A model generated the notes under the pieces. It saw only the letters and a program-made list of their open reading frames with translations. It was not told where the DNA came from and searched no databases. A program made the position numbers and the translations under genes. From NCBI GenBank assembly GCA_016203345.1, contig JACQMZ010000040.1:1-6110 (forward strand): a stretch of DNA of 6,110 nucleotides, written 5' to 3'. This stretch comes from Candidatus Woesearchaeota archaeon (GTDB taxonomy: Archaea > Nanobdellota > Nanobdellia > Woesearchaeales > ARS49). Within the stretch, counting starts at the first letter, position 1, and every line of letters begins with the position of its first letter. Below, in pieces: positions 1-5,200 of the stretch.

Positions 1-39
1 ATTCAAAGCTCTCTATAAAACTTTTGCGAGATTCGCTAG

Positions 40-88
40 TATAGTAAATCGCACTATTTTTGTTTTATAATTTATGCGATTTACTATA
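40..88. repeat. Perfect 14-bp inverted repeat around the stop codon of the membrane-protein gene
   Basis: TATAGTAAATCGCA at 40-53 is the exact reverse complement of TGCGATTTACTATA at 75-88, with a 21-nt A/T-rich loop. On the minus strand the first arm encodes the last residues of the membrane protein (Tyr-Ser-Lys-Ser-His). The TAA stop (67-65) lies in the loop and the second arm is untranslated. The transcript could fold into a 14-bp stem, so it may act as a 3'-end stabiliser or terminator. It could equally be a scar of template switching or the end of a small mobile element. No U-tract follows the second arm, which argues against a classical intrinsic terminator. Confidence 0.7.
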
Positions 89-829
89 ATTCAAGATGAA
101 CGTCCTAAACCATGCCAGATAGAAAATCACGTAAATAATCGCGGCAACAAGCATGAATTTCTGGTCCTGAGGCAGGAAGTTAAACAATTGGACAGTGAGC
201 CAATACAATCCAACCGCAAAGACATACGGCACGATAAAGAAATGCACTCGCAGAATGCCGACATCAAACACTGAATGCAACGCCTTCTTCACACTTAACG
301 TATTGGCAAACGTGATATGCAAGAGACTCGTCAAGTGCAAAAAAGCAAGCACGCCCAAGCCGCCAATCCACGCAAAATAATTTGGCTTCAACCCAAACAT
401 CAATATGATCCCAGGAACAAGCCATAACAGCCACCACAACAGGGTTAACTTGAAAAACCCGACAAAGAACTGTTTTGACGGCTTCTTATTCAACAACAAC
501 AGCCAAATCAAGCCCTTGCATGCCGAATACACGACAATTTCCAGCACCAAAACAACCACCATAACAAGAGCGCCGCTCACGAAAAACCACTTCATCACAG
601 ACAACGCCTGCTGAGCCGCGGCCTGATCAGCAAGAACAGCAGGCGACAACGTCACAGACTGCAACTTGTACGCCTCAGCAACCAGCTGATTCTTTGCAAG
701 AATAGCGATAAAAAACGTGAAAAACCAGTACAAGGCGTCCACCAGCGCAGAATACACAACATGAGGACTCAAAGAAAAAGAAGAGCGAACCGCCTGCCAC
801 ACCGTCTTGACATGCTGCCACAAGTTCAT
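65..829 (-). CDS. Multi-pass membrane protein of unknown function (254 aa)
   Basis: I do not recognise a characterised family. The protein has about six hydrophobic helices, roughly at residues 24-46, 81-104, 122-146, 151-172, 194-217 and 225-247. Between the first two is a polar, Ala/Gln-rich stretch (about 48-78). Between helices 4 and 5 is a short amphipathic segment with two lysines (TLSVKKALHSVFDVG, about 177-191), like those that lie on the membrane surface in other small DPANN membrane proteins. The C-terminus is basic (YSKSHKL). There are no obvious catalytic His/Asp clusters, and only one Cys (104), so an enzymatic role is not supported. The ATG at 829 is chosen because a TATA-like CTAAAATAG is centred about 26 nt upstream, giving a leaderless start, and no Shine-Dalgarno is present. 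The next minus-strand gene upstream ends 82 bp away, so this gene probably has its own promoter. Transporter, channel or stress-related membrane roles are all possible. Confidence 0.85.
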   Translation of the reverse strand: MNLWQHVKTVWQAVRSSFSLSPHVVYSALVDALYWFFTFFIAILAKNQLVAEAYKLQSVTLSPAVLADQAAAQQALSVMKWFFVSGALVMVVVLVLEIVVYSACKGLIWLLLLNKKPSKQFFVGFFKLTLLWWLLWLVPGIILMFGLKPNYFAWIGGLGVLAFLHLTSLLHITFANTLSVKKALHSVFDVGILRVHFFIVPYVFAVGLYWLTVQLFNFLPQDQKFMLVAAIIYVIFYLAWFRTFILNYSKSHKL

Positions 830-847
830 GCACTCGGTGAGCGAGAG

Positions 848-862
848 AGGCTATTTTAGCCT
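848..862 (-). promoter_or_regulatory. Predicted TATA box inside a short palindrome, promoter of the membrane-protein gene
   Basis: On the minus strand CTAAAATAG (859-851) is centred about 26 nt before the ATG at 829, the expected spacing for an archaeal leaderless transcript. The box sits inside AGGCTA-TTT-TAGCCT (848-853 and 857-862), a perfect 6-bp inverted repeat with a 3-nt spacer. A regulator binding this palindrome would compete directly with TBP. This is inferred from position only. Confidence 0.5.
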
Positions 863-911
863 TTCGAATTTTTGTGAACTCGCACGCTCGTTCAACAAAA
901 ATTCATTAAGC

Positions 912-1097
912 TTACTTGCTGTAGTCTGCCACGAACTGCAACTTGCCACGCACCAGCCTATACACCCGATCAGACGAGCGCGAATACCAAAACCCCCTGC
1001 CAAGATACAAAAACATGTGCTCTTCTACTTCCTGAACAATTTTCTCCATCTCTAATTGCGTATACACCTGAATCTTTTCTTCCAATACTGATTCCAT
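912..1097 (-). CDS. Small protein of unknown function (61 aa)
   Basis: No family is recognised. Residues 1-30 are acidic and look like one amphipathic helix (MESVLEEKIQ...EEHMFLYL). Residues 31-61 are basic and aromatic (LGRGFWYSRSSDRVYRLVRG), probably a small beta-rich part, and the protein ends VADYSK. It has no signal peptide, membrane helix or cysteine. A GTG at 1106 could extend it by three residues. The ATG at 1097 is preferred because that GTG lies inside GAGGTGAT (1109-1102), an 8-nt perfect Shine-Dalgarno placed 4 nt before the ATG. This gene therefore has an mRNA leader, unlike its leaderless neighbours. No convincing TATA box was found; a weak TCTAAAG lies near 1138-1132. The 21-bp tandem repeats at 1143-1193 lie directly upstream. 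A small nucleic-acid-binding or antitoxin-like protein would fit the composition, but nothing in the sequence shows it. Confidence 0.65.
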   Translation of the reverse strand: MESVLEEKIQVYTQLEMEKIVQEVEEHMFLYLGRGFWYSRSSDRVYRLVRGKLQFVADYSK

Positions 1098-1101
1098 GCG
1101 A

Positions 1102-1109
1102 ATCACCTC
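1102..1109 (-). promoter_or_regulatory. Strong Shine-Dalgarno (GAGGTGAT) that decides the start of the 61-aa gene
   Basis: Read on the minus strand, GAGGTGAT pairs perfectly with the AUCACCUC at the 3' end of archaeal 16S rRNA and is followed by TCGC and then ATG. It contains an in-frame GTG that would otherwise look like an upstream start codon. It is the only strong ribosome binding site seen in the window. Confidence 0.7.
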
Positions 1110-1142
1110 AAACGCAACAAGAAAAAAATTCCTTTAGATGCG

Positions 1143-1193
1143 TTGCGGAGAAAAAACCGGAAACTTTGCGGACCACACCGGAAAGATTGCGGA
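1143..1193. repeat. 21-bp imperfect tandem repeat, about 2.5 copies
   Basis: ACCGGAAA-nn-TTGCGGA occurs at 1156-1172 and 1177-1193, exactly 21 bp apart. A third TTGCGGA stands at 1143-1149 (23 bp before the next). The 21-bp period places each unit on the same face of the helix, about two turns apart. The array lies between the end of the decayed gene copy and the start of the 61-aa gene. It could be an operator array for that gene, or the remnant tip of an insertion sequence, since some IS families (IS21 among them) carry short multiple transposase-binding repeats at their ends. No transposase gene is present. Confidence 0.6.
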
Positions 1194-1337
1194 AATTAGG
1201 GCGCTTAACTTAAAAAGAAAACAAGAAACCGCTAAAATCCCCTCTCCTAAGAGGAGGTGTAGGGGGGGGTCCTCCATGTGCTTCACCCGACTCCTTAACT
1301 GTTACCGCTCCCTTCATGCTTGGATGATTATTGCACT

Positions 1338-1381
1338 GAGAACTTTGAAAACCGACCGAAGGGAGGTTATTCAAAGTTCTC
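1338..1381. repeat. Palindromic hairpin segment at the internal breakpoint of the decayed copy
   Basis: GAGAACTTTGAA (1338-1349) is the exact reverse complement of TTCAAAGTTCTC (1370-1381). The stem continues inward as AACC (1350-1353) with GGTT (1365-1368), leaving one bulged A (1369) and an 11-nt loop. Read on the minus strand the loop contains CTTCGG, the sequence of a stable cUUCGg tetraloop, so an RNA copy should fold strongly. The segment coincides almost exactly with the 44 bp that replaced 154 bp of cupredoxin coding sequence, so it probably arrived as, or was created by, that event. The first 14 bases of the window match its right arm at 13 of 14 positions (ATTCAAAGCTCTCT versus ATTCAAAGTTCTCT at 1369-1382). 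Confidence 0.7.
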
Positions 1382-1382
1382 T

Positions 1383-1500
1383 GTCATAATGTTTAGAGAG
1401 AAACGGAAGTTTTGAATGGTGACAGCATTCGCGCCAGGAGCACCCGGAACGGTGGCGTTCTCTTCAGCAAAAGGCCTTGTGGCAGCACCCTCATACTGGC
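1383..1500. repeat. Direct repeat, left copy (partner at 2547-2664)
   Basis: This stretch matches 2547-2664 in the same orientation at a constant offset of 1164 bp. By eye there are 9 mismatches in 118 bp, and only 4 in the last 101 bp (1400-1500). It encodes the linker before the cupredoxin domain and the domain's first strand. Two repeats of this length and identity, about 1.2 kb apart, are a plausible substrate for homologous recombination or gene conversion. Confidence 0.85.
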
Positions 1501-1542
1501 GAATCGGTACTAGACATTTGACTGACACGTTGAGACAAAATC

Positions 1543-1550
1543 TTTAAATA
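1543..1550 (+). promoter_or_regulatory. Predicted TATA box of the orphan antitoxin gene
   Basis: TTTAAATA is centred about 27 nt before the ATG at 1574, with A-rich sequence (GACAAAATC) in the BRE position. The spacing predicts transcription starting at or within a few bases of the start codon, a leaderless mRNA. The box begins exactly where the open frame of the decayed copy ends. Confidence 0.6.
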
Positions 1551-1573
1551 CCATACAGACCTAACTTTCGCTT

Positions 1574-1711
1574 ATGCAAGAAACTATCACTATTCCAAAG
1601 ATCGAGTATGAACGACTGAAGAAGCTTGAGAAAGTGGATCACGATTTAATCGCACAATTAGTTGAAAGTCTAGAAGATGCTAAGTGTGGCCGAATCCGCC
1701 GTGTTGCCTGA
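1574..1711 (+). CDS. Short orphan antitoxin of an archaeal RelB/VapB-like type (45 aa)
   Basis: The protein starts MQETITIPKIEYERLKKLEK and ends ESLEDAKCGRIRRVA. It has a beta-strand followed by a helix at the N-terminus (ITIPKxEYxxLKKLEKVD), an acidic helix, and the C-terminal SLED-x-K-x-GRIRRVA motif. From family knowledge these features mark a class of very short archaeal antitoxins whose N-terminal part dimerises and binds DNA and whose C-terminal tail wraps a RelE- or PIN-type toxin. In such loci the toxin follows at once. Here only 71 bp with no toxin-like frame separate the stop from the next antitoxin ATG, so the partner has been lost or is elsewhere. The start follows a TATA box at leaderless spacing. 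It may survive as a solitary anti-addiction or regulatory protein. Whether it binds the downstream toxin cannot be told from sequence. Confidence 0.75.
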   Translation: MQETITIPKIEYERLKKLEKVDHDLIAQLVESLEDAKCGRIRRVA

Positions 1712-1752
1712 GGATTTCCTTGATTATTTCGTAATAGCGATCTAAACAAAGA

Positions 1753-1760
1753 TTTATAAG
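1753..1760 (+). promoter_or_regulatory. Predicted TATA box of the toxin-antitoxin operon
   Basis: TTTATAAG is centred about 26-27 nt before the antitoxin ATG at 1783, predicting a leaderless mRNA. It shows that the toxin-antitoxin pair has its own promoter and need not be read through from the orphan antitoxin upstream. Confidence 0.65.
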
Positions 1761-1782
1761 GAATGCTATCACTAACATATCA

Positions 1783-2004
1783 ATGACAGAAGCAGTCGCG
1801 CAAGTCTTAGAAAGGCTGGAACAAGAACTCAAGCACATTCGATCGGATGTGGAAGAAATCAAAGACATCGTGTATCCGCCTGAAAGCAAAATTCGACCAG
1901 CATTTATCAAAGATGTCGACCGTGTAGAACAAGAGATAGGTGCTGGAAAGCGTAAAAGATTTTTGAGTCCTGACGAAGCCAAACGTTTTCTCACATCGCT
2001 CTAA
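1783..2004 (+). CDS. Antitoxin of a type II toxin-antitoxin pair (73 aa)
   Basis: This predicted antitoxin should neutralise the RelE-type toxin encoded 1 nt downstream and repress their shared promoter. Residues 3-30 form a heptad-like helix (VLERLEQELKHIRSDVEEIK), probably a dimerising coiled coil. A short break follows (IVYPPESKIRP), then an acidic helix (about 43-52). The C-terminus FLSPDEAKRFLTSL, preceded by the basic patch GKRKR, looks like the toxin-binding helix. The gene order, the length and the acidic/helical character all match archaeal RelE-partner antitoxins. I see no clear ribbon-helix-helix or AbrB DNA-binding fold, so direct DNA binding is uncertain. The TAA at 2002 and the toxin ATG at 2006 are one base apart, which implies translational coupling. 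Its sequence is unrelated to the orphan antitoxin, so the two are not recent duplicates. Confidence 0.8.
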   Translation: MTEAVAQVLERLEQELKHIRSDVEEIKDIVYPPESKIRPAFIKDVDRVEQEIGAGKRKRFLSPDEAKRFLTSL

Positions 2005-2005
2005 A

Positions 2006-2263
2006 ATGTCGTACACATATGAGTTCAGCGATGATTTTCTTTACGCGTTTCAGAAAGTCAAAAAGAAGGACCGAATTCTTGCGACGCGTATTCAAAAGAA
2101 AATTGACGAGATCATCAGCAATCCAGAACACTTCAAGCCTTTACAACACGTTTTGAAAGGCAAAAGACGGGCACATGTTGGCTCATTTGTCATCCTCTAT
2201 GAATTCAAGAATAATGTTGTGTTGTTCATCAAGTGCGAGCATCACGACAACGTGTATTTGTGA
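2006..2263 (+). CDS. relE: RelE/ParE-superfamily toxin, predicted mRNA interferase (85 aa)
   Basis: The fold pattern is that of RelE. A first strand (YTYEFSDDF) precedes two basic helices (about 9-21 and 22-38, rich in Lys and Arg). The motif NPEHFKPLQHVLKGKRRAHVG follows, then two beta strands (SFVILYEF, VVLFIKCEHH) and the C-terminal HHDNVY. RelE toxins cut mRNA in the ribosomal A site when the antitoxin is degraded. Candidate functional residues are Arg54/Arg55, His57 and the His79-His80-Asp81 plus Tyr84 cluster. The arginine in the 'YRLVY' strand of E. coli RelE is replaced here (SFVILY), and the HHD-x-VY ending is what I recall from archaeal members, so the catalytic set is not the E. 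coli one. There is no Shine-Dalgarno; translation probably depends on the antitoxin gene one base upstream. The length is normal, and nothing suggests inactivation. The stop lies 15 bp from the end of the convergent surface-protein gene. Confidence 0.85.
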   Translation: MSYTYEFSDDFLYAFQKVKKKDRILATRIQKKIDEIISNPEHFKPLQHVLKGKRRAHVGSFVILYEFKNNVVLFIKCEHHDNVYL

Positions 2264-2278
2264 TCATCAATCCATGCC

Positions 2279-5200
2279 CTAAAACCCACTAAAGTCTTCC
2301 CTCTTCGGAGCAGGTGCGGGTGGTGCGCCCGGTGCCGCACCAGACTCTTTGACAGTGATGGAACCCTTCATGCTCGGATGATTATTGCACTGGTACGAGT
2401 ACGAGCCTGCTTTGGTGAAAGTTTTTCTGAACGTTTGACCCTTGGCGAGATTGCCAGAGTCAAAACTTTCTGGACCATCTGTTGTGGAAACTGTATGCAG
2501 GGCGTCATCCTGATTCGTCCACGTGATGGAATCACCAACATTTATAGTCATAATATTTGGGCTGAAACGGAAGTTCTGAATCGTGACAGCATTCGCGCCC
2601 GGAGCACCCGGAACGGTGGCGTTCTCTTCAGCAAAAGGCCTTGTGGCAGCGCCCTCATACTGGCTTATAGGAACGCAGAAACGACCTTCTTGCTTGCCAT
2701 CAAAAGAAGTAATTTTCGGATTCCAGACAAGGCAGACTTGGTTGTAATTGGTGGTGGAGATCGGAGGGATTAATGCATCACCACCTAATCTCCCATCAGA
2801 AGCACCATCAGGAATAATCTTGTCTTCCCCAAACGCCTTCACAGACTTTCCCTCCCCACTAAACTCAACATTATACGACATCTGCTTTTCCAACGGATTT
2901 GTCAAAGAGTACGTAATTTTGTACTGGAACTGCTCAATTGTTTTACCTGCTTCCACGAAAATAATGGGAAGCGATTTTTCTGCCTGCAGACTAACAACAC
3001 CCAACGCCTCACCACGCGGACCCCTGGCGACCAACGCAGTACCGCCCGGCTCCGAATCGATGTACCCATCACAAATCTTCGACACCCAACAATCCACACC
3101 ACCCAACAAAATGGTTTTACAGAAAGCTTCGTCGACCTCCTGACGCATCTCAGCAAGCTTTTCGTCGCCGATGAACAAGTTGCCCAATTGGGCGAGACCG
3201 GAGAATTCACGATAGCCTTTGAGCAAAGCAGCCATTGCGCTCACCACTTTCAACGCGACATTCTGCTGGTCAAACTTCGCCTCGGCAGATTGCTGCAGTG
3301 CCCTTGCTTCTTCCAGTCTGGCTGTTTCACCCCTGTTAATCGCATTGCTCAACTTGGTCTTAACATCAGTTTGCTCCCGGCGCAAATCTTCAAGACGCTG
3401 CGTCTCCTCCGGTGTTCTATCAGTCTCAGGCTTGCGCTCCAAGGTGTCAATCTGATCTTCAATCGTGTCCAGTCGTGCCTGACGTTCAGTTGCAAGCGTG
3501 CCCAACACCTGACGATTCAAGGCAGCATTCTCGGCCACCTGATTAGCAAGCTCTTCACGCTGCTTCTCAGACTTTAACTCCGCCTCCTCATCACCTTCCT
3601 CAGCCGCACGCTCCAAATCAACCACCCTGTTCGCAGCAACAGTACGCGCATTCTGAAAATCACGGTTTATCTGGGCCAGAATTACTTCACGAGGATCGCT
3701 TCCTGGTGGCACCCCGTTTAAGATTGAAGAAACACTTTGACCCCCTATGCTGGCATCCTGTAATTCAGTCTCCTTTGCAATAATACTTGCCGTATTTGCA
3801 TCAATTGATGTCGTTATTTCATTAAGACGAGCGACACTGCGTGTGTCAGTTAGTGCATTCAATCGATCTCTCTCCGCTTTAAGATCACGATTGGTGGCCT
3901 GCAATGCAGTCAATTCATTCAGTTTACCTTCCACACTCGCAAAATCAGCCCTACTCTGCGTGCTCAATGCACTTAACGCACGCACGCGATCTTCTGAAGA
4001 AACAGTTCCCAGAGAAGTAAAAACAGTTCCTTCTTCACTATATATTACCCTCCTAATATTCCCTTCTGCATCTATCGCATAATTATCTATCACCCTGTCT
4101 GTGGACGATTTACGCAAATCAGGACGAGATGGTTCTTCAGGTGAAGGTGCTGCGGCCTGAGGTGCTCCAGCTCCCGCGCCTGCGCCTGGCAGTTGTTGTG
4201 AAGTAGCACGCCTGGCCAATTCTGTCCGCATTCTTGAACTCTGTGTCTCAAGTTGACCTCTTTGTCTTGTGCGAACATCGATCTCTCCTTGAAGCCTAGT
4301 TGCCTCTGCTCCGGTCGCTCGTGACCGTTGCGATATTAGCGTTCTAATTTCTAAATTGATGGTTACGATTGTTTGAATATTTCCTTCGATTGTTGATTGA
4401 AGCTCCGTACTTTCTTGTGGGAACGCTAGACCTAGTGCTGCGGGTGGTGGTGGTTGTGGTTGTGCTTGTGCTCCTCCTCCTGCCGCTGCTGCTTGTTGCC
4501 GCGCTCTTGCCGCTTGCGCCTGTTCGATAGCATGGCGATCTCTTGTAAGCGCATTTCTGAATTCCGTCAACCGCCTTTTCTGGTCATCGGAGATATCAGT
4601 TCTGCCCAAAACGACGTCAATTTCTCGTACTGCCTCGTCATTTTTTCGGAGCGCGTCTCTTTCAGCTTCCAGTCGAGCCACGAATACAGTAGGAGAATCT
4701 CTAACATTTATAGCTGCAATTGTCGCATGGCTTGCAGTATAAGCTGCACTTATTGCTTTGGATACTCCGGTATCTGATGCAGGCGTAGGAGCAACAGTTG
4801 TCGATCCTGCGGTTGATTGTGTTGCAGGAGTAGTAGTGCTGGCTGTTCCTGATTGTGCGGGGGCTGGTGCTTCTGGTGCGGTGGCCGCTGGCACTGCAGG
4901 TGCAGCCGTGACCGGTGTTTGTGCTGTTGCAGATGGTTGGGCCGCCACGGCTGGAGCTGCGGGGGCTGCTGCTGGTTGTGCTGGTGCTGGTGCTTCTGGT
5001 GCGGTGGCCGCTGGCACTGTAGGTGCACTCGGCGCGACTTGCGCGTTTTCTTGTTCCCTTCTTAATATGTTTACTTGTCCCCTTAATGTTCCAACATTTA
5101 ATGCCGCTTGTTTTTGATTGACGAGAGCTTGGTCCCTTGCCGCAATAATGCGGTCAATCGTCCTTTGTTGGCTCTGAATAGCGGTTGAGGCTGCACCGTC

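Larger units (their letters stand above)
1210..1543 (-). pseudogene. Decayed second copy of the C-terminus of the cupredoxin surface protein
   Basis: Read on the minus strand, 1543-1382 encodes sequence nearly identical to residues 1033-1078 of the large protein, including QYEGAATRPFAEENATVPG and VTIQNFRFSxNIMT. After that, 154 bp present in the intact gene (2393-2546) are replaced by 44 bp (1339-1382). The reading frame ends at TAA (1369-1367), giving MTENFE-stop. The 110-bp difference is not a multiple of three. Homology resumes at 1338 with QCNNHPSMKGAVTVKESG, which retains the Cys, His and Met copper ligands, and ends GDFSGF-LFSF-stop at 1210 because the original TAG became TTG. The first copper-ligand His is deleted. 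No start codon or upstream coding sequence remains, so it cannot express a cupredoxin. The differences in the tail are mostly conservative, so the copy probably came from a paralogue that was functional for a time. It may be a remnant of a tandem gene or a silent 3' cassette. Confidence 0.85.

Noticed and set aside
1104..1106. GTG as the start of the small minus-strand gene
   Set aside because: The GTG is part of the Shine-Dalgarno GAGGTGAT that serves the ATG at 1097.
1143..1193. CRISPR array
   Set aside because: The units are too short and the intervening bases are only a few nucleotides, so there are no spacers.
1240..1260. CTCCT-AAG-AGGAG as a terminator
   Set aside because: The stem is only 5 bp and no T-tract follows on either strand; it falls inside the Pro-rich coding tail of the decayed copy.
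1138..1389. Plus-strand open frame of 83 codons
   Set aside because: It runs across the tandem repeats, the decayed copy and the hairpin; the coding signal there is on the minus strand, shown by alignment to the surface protein.
1677..1745. 22-codon frame overlapping the end of the orphan antitoxin, a possible toxin remnant
   Set aside because: Its product (ending DFLDYFVIAI) shows no RelE or PIN features and it is too short to call.
1680..1994. Minus-strand open frame of 104 codons opposite the antitoxin gene
   Set aside because: The plus-strand antitoxin has a TATA box, a coupled toxin gene and family-like sequence; the minus frame has none of these.
2378..3577. Several plus-strand open frames of about 130 codons
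   Set aside because: They lie opposite the continuous, domain-supported surface-protein frame and have no recognisable composition or start signals.
4758..5117. Plus-strand Ala/Gly/Val-rich open frame of 119 codons
   Set aside because: It is the antisense shadow of the Ala/Pro linker of the surface protein; its low complexity mirrors GCA/CCA codons on the other strand and there is no promoter or ribosome binding site.
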